Part shown: piece after piece, positions 51,724-59,544 of the stretch
How the letters are laid out: every line of letters begins with the position of its first letter
How positions within the stretch are numbered: position 1 is the stretch's first letter
From: Gemmatimonadota bacterium
Lineage (GTDB): Bacteria > Gemmatimonadota > Gemmatimonadetes > Longimicrobiales > Gaopeijiaceae
Direction: 5' to 3'
Assembly (NCBI GenBank): GCA_030827315.1
Contig: JAURER010000008.1
Span: 1 to 64,000 of the forward strand
Length of the DNA: 64,000 bases
Position numbers and translations under genes: made by a program
The notes under the pieces: generated by a model
What the model was told of the DNA's origin: nothing
The model's database searches: none
The model's input: the letters and a program-made list of their open reading frames with translations, nothing else

Positions 51724-53054
51724 ACGCCGTAACGCCTGAGCACCGTCGCGATCTTCTCCGCGCCCTCTTCGAGGTCCTCGCGCGTGTGCGCCGCGGAGAT
51801 CGACATGCGGAAGCGCGACTTGTGCTTGCCGACTGCGGGGTACTTCACCGGGTTGATGAAGACGCCCTCGCGGAAGATCTCCTCGCCCATCGCGAACACA
51901 CGGGCGTCGTCGCGCACCATGATGGGGATCACGTGCGACGTGGAATCGCCCATCGGCACCGCTCTGTCATGCAGCAGTTGCTGCATGTAGGCCACGTTCT
52001 CCCACAGCTTCGTTCGAAGCTCTGGCTCGCGGCTCGCGAGTTCGAGCGCCTTCCTGAGTCCCGCCACGACCACGGGTGAGAGCGCACAGGAGAAGAAGCG
52101 CGAGCGCGAGAATCCACGCAGATAGTTGATGAGCTGATGGGAGCCGGCGATGTACCCGCCCTGACCCCCGAGGCTCTTCGAGAAGGTGCCGAGGTGGATG
52201 TCGACTTCTTCGTCGAGTCCCTGATCCTCGGCTACGCCCTTTCCGGTCTCGCCGAAGACGAACGCGGAGTGGGCCTCGTCGATCATGAGGCGAGCCCCGT
52301 GCTTCCGGCACACCTCGACGATCTCGGCGAGCGGCGGGGTGTCGCCGTCCATCGAATAGACACCCTCGATGATGACGAGCTTCTTGCCGTCGAAGCCGGA
52401 GAGCTTGCGGTCGAGATCGTCGGGGCGGTTGTGGCGGAAGAACCGCGACTTCGCTTTCGACAGGATCATGCCGTCGACGATGCTGGCGTGGGCGTACTGG
52501 TCGGCCACGATGAGATCACCCGAGCGCATGAGACCGGCGATCGTTCCGACATTGGCGCTGTAGCCGGTGGGGAAGATCATGGCGGCCTCCTTCCCCTTGA
52601 ACGCCGCGATCTCCTCCGCGAACTGGCGGTGCAGCGCCGTGGTGCCGCTCAGGATGGGGGAGCCCGAGGAGCCGCCACCGTAGATGTCGGCGGCCTCCTT
52701 GATCGCTTCCTTGACTTCGGGCCGGTAGGAAAGACCGAGGTAGTTGTAGGAGGCGAAATTCACCAGGTTTCGGCGCAGCTCACCGGTCTTCGTGTCCTCC
52801 ACGTCGACCCGCGTGCCCGGCGCCGTGTGGAGCGGAAGCTCGTACAGGTAGTACCCGGCCGGCTTGACTTCACGCCACCAGTCGTCGAACGGCTGGAGGA
52901 GGGCGAAGGGATCCGAGCCCGCACCGAAGTAGAAGTTGGTGTAATCGTATTCCATCGCGCCCGGGGTCGTGGCTTCGACCGCGTCGACGGGGGGCGCGAC
53001 GTCGAGGCGTCCGGTGACGTCAGTGGCAACGGTTTCGTTCTTCGTCTCGGACAT
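51714..53054 (-). CDS. PLP-dependent alpha-oxoamine synthase (SPT/KBL/AONS type)
   Basis: Alpha-oxoamine synthase, about 446 aa. It condenses an amino acid with an acyl-CoA and releases CO2. The ATG at 53054 (MSETKNETV) is preferred to the tracked 53093. Motifs: NFASYNYLGLSYRPEV, GTTALHRQFAEEIAAF, FPTGYSANVGTIAGL, MIDEAHSAFVFG (PLP Asp259/His262) and the PLP-lysine TFSKSLGGQGGY (Lys293). A distinctive N-terminal extension of about 90 residues (FALLQPFDDWWREVKPAGYYLYELPLH) resembles bacterial serine palmitoyltransferases and related enzymes. The substrate (serine, glycine or alanine with a long acyl-CoA) cannot be decided from sequence. It is the first gene of an operon with an ADC-like protein and a PaaX regulator. 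Confidence 0.86.
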   Translation of the reverse strand: MSETKNETVATDVTGRLDVAPPVDAVEATTPGAMEYDYTNFYFGAGSDPFALLQPFDDWWREVKPAGYYLYELPLHTAPGTRVDVEDTKTGELRRNLVNFASYNYLGLSYRPEVKEAIKEAADIYGGGSSGSPILSGTTALHRQFAEEIAAFKGKEAAMIFPTGYSANVGTIAGLMRSGDLIVADQYAHASIVDGMILSKAKSRFFRHNRPDDLDRKLSGFDGKKLVIIEGVYSMDGDTPPLAEIVEVCRKHGARLMIDEAHSAFVFGETGKGVAEDQGLDEEVDIHLGTFSKSLGGQGGYIAGSHQLINYLRGFSRSRFFSCALSPVVVAGLRKALELASREPELRTKLWENVAYMQQLLHDRAVPMGDSTSHVIPIMVRDDARVFAMGEEIFREGVFINPVKYPAVGKHKSRFRMSISAAHTREDLEEGAEKIATVLRRYGVCP

Positions 53055-53127
53055 ATCTGTTACCGGTTGGGTGCCATGTGGCCGGGGAGCCAAAATCTCC
53101 CCGATCTCCAGACGAGAAGCAAGAATA

Positions 53128-54183
53128 ATGTCGCATTCAGGTCATGAGCGGGTGGCGGGTACGACGTGGGACCCTCCGGGGTCGTGGACCCGCATCCTGG
53201 CGATCGACGCGCATACGGAGGGCGAGCCGCTGCGCGTGGTTCTGTCCGGCTTCCCCGACGGGGGCGGGGATTCGATCCTCGAGCGTCGACGCAGGACCCG
53301 CCGCACGCATGATCACCTGAGACGCGCGCTCATGTGGGAGCCCCGGGGCCACGCCGACATGTACGGGTGCCTGGTCGGGCCCGCGGTCACACCGCACGCG
53401 GACTTCGGCGTACTGTTCACGCACAACGAGGGGTTCAGCACGATGTGCGGTCACGGGATCATCGGCGTGGTGACGGTCATGCTCGAGTGCGGCCTTCTGG
53501 ACCGCCCCGGTGATGCGCCGGAGGTCGTGATCGACACGCCGGCCGGAGTCGTGCGCGCCCGGGCCCGACGCGAGGACGGACGGGTGAGGCGCGTCTCCTT
53601 CGTGAACGTTCCATCGTTCGCGGCGCGCCTCGACGCGCGTGTCGACGTCAACGGGGTGGGCGCGGTCCGGTACGACCTCGCGTACGGAGGGGCGTTCTAC
53701 GCCTACGTGGACGCGAGCGACTTCGGCCTCGTACTCGAGCCGGAGGAGACGCCGCGGCTCGTCGACCTGGGGCGGCGCATCAAGGAGGCCGTGCAGGCGT
53801 CGGATCCGCCTTACCACCCCGAGGAGCCCGACCTCGGCTACATGTACGGCACCATCTTCGTCGGTCCGGCCCGAGGCGACGGGGGACACAGCCGCAACGT
53901 GTGCGTTTTCGCCGACGGCGAGGTCGACCGGAGCCCCACTGGCACCGGGGTGAGTGGACGACTCGCACTGCACCACGCGCGTGGCGAGCTGGCCGAAGGT
54001 ACGGAAATCACGATCGAGAGCATCCTCGGTACGCGCTTCTCGGCGCGCATCGTCGGCGTCGACCGCGTGGGGCCTTTCGACGCCGTGGTACCCGAGGTGT
54101 CGGGGCGGGCGTGGATCACGGCCAGGAGCGAGTTCTTCATCGATCCCGAGGATCCGCTGGCGCACGGCTTCCTCCTGCGCTGA
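53128..54183 (+). CDS. trans-3-hydroxy-L-proline dehydratase-like enzyme
   Basis: Proline-racemase superfamily, 351 aa from the ATG at 53128. The longer ORF (52969) overlaps the divergent synthase gene. The first catalytic Cys is present in FSTMCGHGIIG (Cys107). The second active-site position reads DRSPTGTGVSGR, with Thr271 where racemases and 4-hydroxyproline epimerases have Cys (DRSPCGTG). That Cys/Thr pair is the hallmark of trans-3-hydroxy-L-proline dehydratase (human L3HYPDH type), which makes delta1-pyrroline-2-carboxylate. It may serve catabolism of collagen-type or algal hydroxyproline. No other hydroxyproline genes are nearby. It is divergent from the synthase operon by 73 bases and convergent with a small secreted protein. 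Confidence 0.84.
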   Translation: MSHSGHERVAGTTWDPPGSWTRILAIDAHTEGEPLRVVLSGFPDGGGDSILERRRRTRRTHDHLRRALMWEPRGHADMYGCLVGPAVTPHADFGVLFTHNEGFSTMCGHGIIGVVTVMLECGLLDRPGDAPEVVIDTPAGVVRARARREDGRVRRVSFVNVPSFAARLDARVDVNGVGAVRYDLAYGGAFYAYVDASDFGLVLEPEETPRLVDLGRRIKEAVQASDPPYHPEEPDLGYMYGTIFVGPARGDGGHSRNVCVFADGEVDRSPTGTGVSGRLALHHARGELAEGTEITIESILGTRFSARIVGVDRVGPFDAVVPEVSGRAWITARSEFFIDPEDPLAHGFLLR

Positions 54184-54233
54184 GGGCGTCACACCGGAAC
54201 GGGCGAGGCTGCCACGGAAGCCCAGGACGGCGG

Positions 54234-54270
54234 GAAGCCCCGTCGGCCCGTGGAGGGCCGGCGGGGCTTC
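54234..54270. terminator. Bidirectional terminator between convergent genes
   Basis: A 16-bp stem (GAAGCCCCGTCGGCCC / GGGCCGGCGGGGCTTC, one G-U wobble) with a 5-base loop, between the dehydratase stop (54183) and the minus-strand gene stop (54295). Neither side has a long U-tract, but location and stability suit a shared terminator. Confidence 0.7.
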
Positions 54271-54294
54271 GATCGCCCCCGGCAGGAGTTCGTG

Positions 54295-54864
54295 TCAGCC
54301 GATGATCCAGCCCAGCAGGGCGGTCACGCGAGGCCCGCCCTCGGCGAAGGCCACCGCGAAGTTGATGGGCACGTACAGCTCGCCGAAGGGGAGCGTGGCG
54401 CCGGCCGCCATCACCATCGACGTGGTCGAGTCGATGTTCTTGTCGGGTTGCTCGGACGGCCGGACGCTGATGTTGGGGCCGAAGCCGAGCTCGAGTCCGT
54501 TGGGGAGCCGATAGCCGGTCATCCACGACAGCGACAGGTTGCGCTCGCTCTGCTCGAGTCCGCCGAGCAGGACGATCCACTCCATGAGGGCCCGATTGCC
54601 GCTCTCGGTGGAGACGATCTGCGTCTCGAACTGCCAGCCGAACTGACTGATGATCGGCTGCTTGCCGATGGCCTGACGGATTCTGGCCACGTCGCCGGTG
54701 AAGGCGGTGAAGCCGAAGCGGGGGCCGGAGAGATGCTGCCGGGGGAGCTTCTCGGCCTGCATCTCGTCCGGGATCGCGGCGGGCCGGCTCTGGGCCAGGA
54801 CGTCGCCGGGTGCGGCCATCGCGATGAGGGCGGCCGCCGCGAGAATCTGCGTGACGCGGAACAT
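54295..54864 (-). CDS. Small secreted protein, unknown function
   Basis: A 189-aa exported protein. The ATG at 54864 has AGGAG 8 bases upstream and begins a signal peptide (MFRVTQILAAAALIAMAAPGDVLAQ); the tracked start at 54900 is less likely. The mature part has alternating hydrophobic strands (FGFTAFTGD, SQFGWQFETQI, LSLSWMTGYRLPNGLELGFGPNIS, AGATLPFGELYVPINFAVAFAEGGPRVTALLGWIIG) that end in a Gly-Trp-Ile-Ile-Gly. That suggests a small beta-barrel or outer-membrane-associated fold. I do not recognise the family. It is convergent with the dehydratase gene across a shared terminator. Confidence 0.65.
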   Translation of the reverse strand: MFRVTQILAAAALIAMAAPGDVLAQSRPAAIPDEMQAEKLPRQHLSGPRFGFTAFTGDVARIRQAIGKQPIISQFGWQFETQIVSTESGNRALMEWIVLLGGLEQSERNLSLSWMTGYRLPNGLELGFGPNISVRPSEQPDKNIDSTTSMVMAAGATLPFGELYVPINFAVAFAEGGPRVTALLGWIIG

Positions 54865-54966
54865 GGTCGTTCTCCTGTGACGGGGGTGGGTCGCTTTCAC
54901 GGGTGAACGATGCCCGAACGCGGGTGCGGGCTCTGTACGTCACGATGCCTAGATGTGACCGTGAGA

Positions 54967-54995
54967 CTACGTAGGCGCGACCTCCGTCTACGTAG
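54967..54995. repeat. Twin CTACGTAG palindromes 21 bp apart
   Basis: The 8-bp palindrome CTACGTAG occurs at 54967-54974 and again at 54988-54995, exactly two helical turns apart centre to centre, in the gap upstream of DUF6526 (start 55103). The arrangement suits cooperative binding by a dimeric regulator to one face of the helix. It could control the divergent or plus-strand gene. Function is inferred. Confidence 0.45.
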
Positions 54996-55102
54996 CCGGA
55001 GGCGAGGCGCTCGACATCGACCACCGGACTGGAGGTGCGCGGTGGAGGTGGGCTCGGTACTCTTCGTGACTTCGATTGCAGGCCACCCCAGAAAGCGACA
55101 CC

Positions 55103-55537
55103 ATGAGCGACACACAGAGTGCGGCGAGCCACACGAGGATACCCCCGCGGTTGTTCCTAGCGGCCATTGGCCTCGTCGCCATTCCCACCGTCTATTTCCT
55201 GATCGTGACAGTCACGGCGGTCTCCGTCGAGAGCCTTATGCGCGCCCTGTTTGCCCACGGTGTGCTCGTCATCGTCTGGTTCATTCGGATCTTCCCGCTC
55301 GGCGTGCAGGATCGCGTCATCCGCCTCGAGGAGCGAGTGAGGATGCGGCGCGTTCTCCCCGCCGACATGCACGATCGCATCGACGAGATCCCGACGACCC
55401 TGCTGATCGGGCTGCGCTTCGCGTCGGACGACGAGCTCACCGAGCTCACGCGGCGCGTGCTCAACGGAGAGCTGGCGGACCGAAAGGCGGTCAAGAACGC
55501 CATTCGCTCGTGGAGGGCCGATCACCAGCGGATCTGA
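55103..55537 (+). CDS. DUF6526 family membrane protein
   Basis: A 144-aa protein from the ATG at 55103; a TTG at 55076 is the tracked alternative. Two hydrophobic segments sit near residues 17-40 and 47-63. The cytoplasmic tail IRIFPLGVQDRVIRLEERVRMRRVLPADMHDRIDEIPTTLLIGLRFASDDELTELTRRVLNGELADRKAVKNAIRSWRADHQRI is the diagnostic DUF6526 tail (ALGVQDRVIRLEER..ALRFASDEEL). Function is unknown. It is followed 52 bases downstream by the MenH-like gene, with the twin CTACGTAG element upstream. Confidence 0.82.
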   Translation: MSDTQSAASHTRIPPRLFLAAIGLVAIPTVYFLIVTVTAVSVESLMRALFAHGVLVIVWFIRIFPLGVQDRVIRLEERVRMRRVLPADMHDRIDEIPTTLLIGLRFASDDELTELTRRVLNGELADRKAVKNAIRSWRADHQRI

Positions 55538-55589
55538 CCGCGCGGGGGGGGGCAACGAGGCGGACGAACCGGGGGCAGCGAAGCCCCCG

Positions 55590-56348
55590 GTGGTCCGCGG
55601 CGTCACCCTCCTGCACGGCTTCACCGGATCGTCCACCTCCTGGGGCGACGCCGTGTCGCGGTGCCTGCACCGGGCGGGCCTCGACGCGTCGTATGCGGAT
55701 CTGCCGGGGCACGGGCGGCGCGCCGGTGAGGTCGAACCCGCCCGTTTCTCGCTCAGCGCGACCCTCGCGGGGGTACGTGCCGCACACGGGCGGGCCGCCG
55801 GCTCCCTGATCGGCTACTCGATGGGCGGACGCCTCGCGCTGCACTTCGCGCGCCGGCATCCGGACCTGGTGGATCGTCTCGTCCTGGAGTCGGCGTCACC
55901 CGGACTCGAGTCGGACCCGGAACGGAGTGCCCGCCGGGCCGCCGACGAGAAGCTGGCCGTCCTGCTGGAGCGCGAGGGGGTGGAGGCGTTCGTGCGCCAC
56001 TGGGAGGGGATCCCCCTCTTCGCTTCCCAGCAGGCGCTTCCGGTGGACCAGCGTGCCGCGCTGCGCCGTGCACGCCTGGCCAACGACGCCCGTTCCCTCG
56101 CGGCCTCCCTGCGCGCGATCGGGACCGGTGTGCTGCCGTCGCTGTGGTCCGATCTGGGTTCGGTCGATATGCCGGTCCTGATCCTGGTCGGTGCGCTCGA
56201 CACCAAGTTCGTGGACATCGGCCGGCGCATGTCGGACCGACTTCCCCGTGCCACGCTCCGCGTGATCGAGGGTGCCGGACACAACGTGCATCTGGAGCGC
56301 CCCGAGGAGTGGTGCGGCGCCGTCTCCGCCTTCCTCGGACAGGGCTGA
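55590..56348 (+). CDS. menH: MenH-like alpha/beta hydrolase
   Basis: Alpha/beta-hydrolase, 252 aa, starting at a GTG. It resembles 2-succinyl-6-hydroxy-2,4-cyclohexadiene-1-carboxylate synthase (menaquinone pathway). Motifs: VTLLHGFTGSSTSWGD with the oxyanion region, DLPGHGRRAG, the nucleophile elbow GYSMGGRLALHFARRHPD (Ser), LESASPGLESDPERSARRAADEKLA, PLFASQQALP, a late Asp in VGALDTKF and the catalytic His in GAGHNVHLERP. These match MenH's extended pattern (PLFxSQxxLP). No other men genes are in the window, so it could be a stand-alone hydrolase. It is followed 19 bases later by a DHA2 transporter. Confidence 0.8.
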   Translation: MVRGVTLLHGFTGSSTSWGDAVSRCLHRAGLDASYADLPGHGRRAGEVEPARFSLSATLAGVRAAHGRAAGSLIGYSMGGRLALHFARRHPDLVDRLVLESASPGLESDPERSARRAADEKLAVLLEREGVEAFVRHWEGIPLFASQQALPVDQRAALRRARLANDARSLAASLRAIGTGVLPSLWSDLGSVDMPVLILVGALDTKFVDIGRRMSDRLPRATLRVIEGAGHNVHLERPEEWCGAVSAFLGQG

Positions 56349-56367
56349 CGTGACGAGAGGAGCCGAG

Positions 56368-58104
56368 GTGGGTCCCCTCGACGCGCCGGTGTCCGACCAG
56401 GACCGGATGGTCATCTACCTGGCCATCCTCATGGCGCTCTTCCTGGCCGCCCTCGATCAGACCATCGTCTCGACGGCTCTGCCGAGGATGGTCGAAGACC
56501 TCCGGGGCATCGACCGCTACGCGTGGGTGGCGACGTCGTATCTGCTCGCTTCCACGGCGCTCGCCCTGATTTACGGCAAGCTCGCCGACACGTACCCGCG
56601 AAAGCACGTCACCATCGGGGCGATCCTGCTCTTCCTCGGTGGCTCCATGCTCTGCGGGCTCGCGGGCGAGTTCGGCGACCTGCCGCTCCTGGGCGACGGG
56701 ATGACGCAACTCGTGATCTTTCGCGGGATCCAGGGCGCGGGCGGCGGCGGACTCTTCGCAATGACGTTTATCGTCATCGCCGACCTGTTCACGCCAGCCG
56801 AGCGAGGTCGATATCAGGGCCTCGTCGGGGCGGTGTTCGGCATCGCCTCGGTGCTGGGACCGGTGGTCGGGGGCCTGCTCACCGACCACGCGGGCGGGCT
56901 GATCCCGGGTGTGGAAGGGTGGCGGTGGGTCTTCTACGTGAACGTCCCGGTGGGGGGCGTCGCCCTCGCGTTCATCCTCCGACGCATGCCACCCCTGGAA
57001 CCCGTGGGAGACCGCCAGCCCCTGGACCTCGTGTCGGGCGCCCTTCTTCTCGGAGGGCTCGTACCCCTCGTTCTCTCACTTCAGCTCGACAAGCGCCGCT
57101 ACCCCTGGGCCCCGGGGCTCGGACCGGTCGAGGTATCCGGGGCCGACGCGTGGCTCACGCCGGGGCTCTTCGCGCTCGGATGCGTCGTGCTCTGGCTCTT
57201 CGCCCGAAGGAGTCGCAGGTCACGCAGCCCGGTGCTCGATTTCGGACTGTTCCAGAACCAGGTCTTCCGCACGGGCAACCTGGCGACGTTCTTTTTCGGT
57301 GCCGCGTTCATGTCGGTCACCATCTTCCTGCCCCTCTTCCTGGTCAACGTGCTCGGCGTGTCCGCCACCCGGGCCGGAGCGGCGCTGATTCCGTTCTCGC
57401 TGGGGATCGTCTTCAGCGCCACCGGGGCCGGTCAGATGGTCGTGCGCATCGGGTACCGGCGGCAGATCGCGGGAGGGGCCGTGGTCTTCCTCGGGTCGGT
57501 GCTGCTGCTCGCGACCATGGGCACGGACGTGTCGTACGCGCGCGTGACGGCGTACATGGTGCTCGCCGGGCTCGGGGTGGGGCCTTCGATGCCCCTCTTC
57601 ACTCTCGCCATCCAGAACGCGGTAGACGTACGCTTCATCGGCCAGGCGACGAGCGCCTCGCAGTTCTTCCGGCAGACCGGCGCCACGGTCGGGGCGGCGC
57701 TCATGGGCGCCGTGCTCGGCACGACACTCGGGATCGCGTTCTCGGCCATCGAGCTTCCGCCCGCCGTGGTCCAGACCGGCGCCTCGCTCGAGGAGCTCGT
57801 CGCGACCGGTGGAGCGGAGCTGCCCCGGCAGATCCGGTCGGAGTACGCGAAGGCGGCGCGGGCGGCCGGCACGGAGGGGGAAGCGGCACGCATTGCCGCG
57901 GAGGGAGAGCGGATGGCGCTCGCGGCCGCCGGGAGCGTCCGGGACGCCTTCGCTCTGGCGACGCGCCGGATCTACGCGCTGACCGCGGGCATCATGGTCC
58001 TCGCGTTCGCACTGTCCCTTCGCATTCCCGAGCTCCCGCTTCGCACCACGCACGACCGCGCACCCGTCATGCGTGCCGGTTCCGGCGACGTTCCACGAGA
58101 CTGA
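56368..58104 (+). CDS. DHA2-family drug:proton antiporter (EmrB/QacA type)
   Basis: MFS transporter with 14 predicted TM segments, about 578 aa. The GTG at 56368 has AGGAG 5 bases upstream; the tracked start at 56272 overlaps the MenH-like gene. Signatures: LDQTIVSTALPRMVEDLRG (motif D1, DHA2 type), YGKLADTYPRKHVTIG (motif A), IQGAGGGGLFAMTFIVIADLFTPAERGRYQGLVGAVFGIASVLGPVVGG (motif C) and WRWVFYVNVPVGGVAL. A 60-residue cytoplasmic/periplasmic loop between TM13 and TM14 (ELPRQIRSEYAKAARAAGTEGEAARIAAEGERMALAA) is an oddity. Substrate is unknown; related proteins export lipophilic drugs or fatty-acid-type compounds. Confidence 0.88.
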   Translation: MGPLDAPVSDQDRMVIYLAILMALFLAALDQTIVSTALPRMVEDLRGIDRYAWVATSYLLASTALALIYGKLADTYPRKHVTIGAILLFLGGSMLCGLAGEFGDLPLLGDGMTQLVIFRGIQGAGGGGLFAMTFIVIADLFTPAERGRYQGLVGAVFGIASVLGPVVGGLLTDHAGGLIPGVEGWRWVFYVNVPVGGVALAFILRRMPPLEPVGDRQPLDLVSGALLLGGLVPLVLSLQLDKRRYPWAPGLGPVEVSGADAWLTPGLFALGCVVLWLFARRSRRSRSPVLDFGLFQNQVFRTGNLATFFFGAAFMSVTIFLPLFLVNVLGVSATRAGAALIPFSLGIVFSATGAGQMVVRIGYRRQIAGGAVVFLGSVLLLATMGTDVSYARVTAYMVLAGLGVGPSMPLFTLAIQNAVDVRFIGQATSASQFFRQTGATVGAALMGAVLGTTLGIAFSAIELPPAVVQTGASLEELVATGGAELPRQIRSEYAKAARAAGTEGEAARIAAEGERMALAAAGSVRDAFALATRRIYALTAGIMVLAFALSLRIPELPLRTTHDRAPVMRAGSGDVPRD

Positions 58105-58140
58105 GACGAAAGAAACGTCTGGCCAGAATCCTGCGCGTCA

Positions 58141-58150
58141 TTAAGCTTAA
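58141..58150. promoter_or_regulatory. AT-rich palindrome TTAAGCTTAA, possible promoter element
   Basis: A 10-bp palindrome in the 85-base gap after the DHA2 transporter, within an AT-rich patch that is rare in this GC-rich sequence. It is 40 bases before the GspG-like gene start, so it may hold the -10 region or a binding site for that gene. Confidence 0.35.
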
Positions 58151-58189
58151 AAGAGCGCGCAACCGATATCCGACGGGGGGATTCGGAAG

Positions 58190-58564
58190 ATGGTGAAGAA
58201 GCTGATGAGGCTGGCGTTGCTGGTCCTGGCCGTGGGCATGGCCGTGCCGAGCTCGCGGGCCCGCATCGCCGCCTCGTTCGTTCCGGTCAAGGACGAGATC
58301 GGCCGACGGCTGGTCCCCAGGCGACTCGACGCGATGGCGAACCAGCTCGATGCGCGGCTCGGTCGTGCCGAGCGCCTGCCCACGGCGTTCGACGCGTGGC
58401 TGCGCCGGGACTACACCGGTGCGCCCGAGGATCCGTGGGGGAACTACTACTACCTGATCCCTGGACGCCGGGATTACACGGTCGGCACCATGGGACCCGA
58501 CGGCGTACAGGGGACCGAGGACGACCTCACGGTGACGCGCCCGTATCCGGCGCCTCCCCGGTAG
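58190..58564 (+). CDS. GspG-like C-terminal-domain small protein
   Basis: A 124-aa protein with an N-terminal hydrophobic segment (MRLALLVLAVGMAVPSS, residues 5-22). The C-terminal half resembles the type II secretion major pseudopilin GspG tail: EDPWGNYYYLIPGRRDYTVGTMGPDGVQGTEDDLTV, with the DPWGNxYxY and GxDGxxGTxDD calcium-site pattern. The prepilin cleavage site (G-F-T-x-x-E) is absent. It is thus a pseudopilin-tail domain on a signal or anchor, not a normal pseudopilin. No gsp operon is near. The role is unknown. Confidence 0.65.
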   Translation: MVKKLMRLALLVLAVGMAVPSSRARIAASFVPVKDEIGRRLVPRRLDAMANQLDARLGRAERLPTAFDAWLRRDYTGAPEDPWGNYYYLIPGRRDYTVGTMGPDGVQGTEDDLTVTRPYPAPPR

Positions 58565-58593
58565 GGTAGGGGTCGCCGGACCCAGGCGCCGCG

Positions 58594-59238
58594 TCAGTGG
58601 TGTCCAACGACCTCGAGCCGGGAGACGTGCAGGTTCAGGCCGTGGTTCACCCTGAATCCGAAGATTCCGTCGACCGGGAACTCGGAGCGCGGCATGCGCG
58701 CGACCTCGGCCCCGTTGACCATGAGGGCCACTTCGCCGCCGTGCGCCTCGATCGCCAGCACGTTCTTCACCGAGGCGTCGCCGCCTCGGTCCGCCCAGTT
58801 CAGGATCGCCTCGTGGCGCGTCCACGGGCGCAGTGTGGGTGCATCGGCTCCCTGACGGCGCTTGACGATGTACTCACCGCCGTTGCGCAGCAGGAAGTAC
58901 GAGTACTCCTGCGCGTCGCCGTCGAGATCCTGTCCTCCCACGAACAGGCCGAACGCTTCGCGTCGTGTGCCCGGGTCGAAGAGGAACACTTCCATCTCGA
59001 TGCGGAAGTCGCCCGAGGCGGTGTTCTCGGGGGACCAGAAGGTGCCCGCGGGCCCCGTAGTGACGTGCCACCCCGGAGGCATGGCGACGAACATCTCCAG
59101 GTCGGCCTCGGTGGCGTCGGCGTGGTCGAAACGGACGTGCCAGCCGTCCGGGCGCTGGAGGTCCTGGCCAGAAGCCGGCGCGCCGAGCAGGACGAGCAGG
59201 GCGGTCGAGGCGAGCGTGACGCGGAGGTACTTGCGCAT
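58594..59238 (-). CDS. Secreted DUF1080/LamG-like beta-sandwich protein
   Basis: A 214-aa exported protein from the ATG at 59238, preceded by GGGAG. A signal peptide ends in ASGQ (about residue 24). The body FDHADATEADLEMFVAMPPGWHVTTGPAGTFWSPENTASGDFRIEMEVFLF, the DGDAQEYSYFLLRNGGEYIVKRR stretch and VNGAEVARMPRSEFPVDGIFGFRVNHGLNLHVSRLEV are typical of the concanavalin-like jelly roll of DUF1080 (3-keto-disaccharide hydrolase-type). Active-site residues cannot be identified. It probably binds or acts on carbohydrate outside the cell. It is convergent with the GspG-like gene and divergent from the SLC12-type transporter. Confidence 0.72.
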   Translation of the reverse strand: MRKYLRVTLASTALLVLLGAPASGQDLQRPDGWHVRFDHADATEADLEMFVAMPPGWHVTTGPAGTFWSPENTASGDFRIEMEVFLFDPGTRREAFGLFVGGQDLDGDAQEYSYFLLRNGGEYIVKRRQGADAPTLRPWTRHEAILNWADRGGDASVKNVLAIEAHGGEVALMVNGAEVARMPRSEFPVDGIFGFRVNHGLNLHVSRLEVVGHH

Positions 59239-59544
59239 GGGGTCTCCCGGCGAGGCGACGTCGGTTGGGAACGCCGATACTCGAGTCCGACGCACCGTCT
59301 TGTCAATTTCTCGGCTCTGCGGTCCCCGAGGCCGAGGCGCGCACCCGGTTCCGTGCGAGGGGTGTGAATCCGGCCGCGGATCGCGTGGGTGGCGTTGCAC
59401 GCGCGACGCCGGTCGATAGCTTCACTCCTTCGGAGCCACAGTCGGATGGGGGACTCACACTGATCGTAGCCAGCGGCGAGGTTCAGCTCTTCGCGGTGGG
59501 CCGCGGCGTCGGTCCGGACACTTGGAAGAAGGAAGTGACGACGC
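59239..59544. other. 306-base divergent intergenic region
   Basis: No gene is supported here. The overlapping 95-aa plus ORF (59265-59552) runs into the transporter's start and has no family features. The region must hold the promoters for the DUF1080-like gene (minus) and the SLC12-type transporter (plus). A TTGTCAATTTC stretch near 59301 is the most AT-rich part, and an AAGGAAG site near 59530 is the transporter's ribosome-binding site. Confidence 0.5.
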
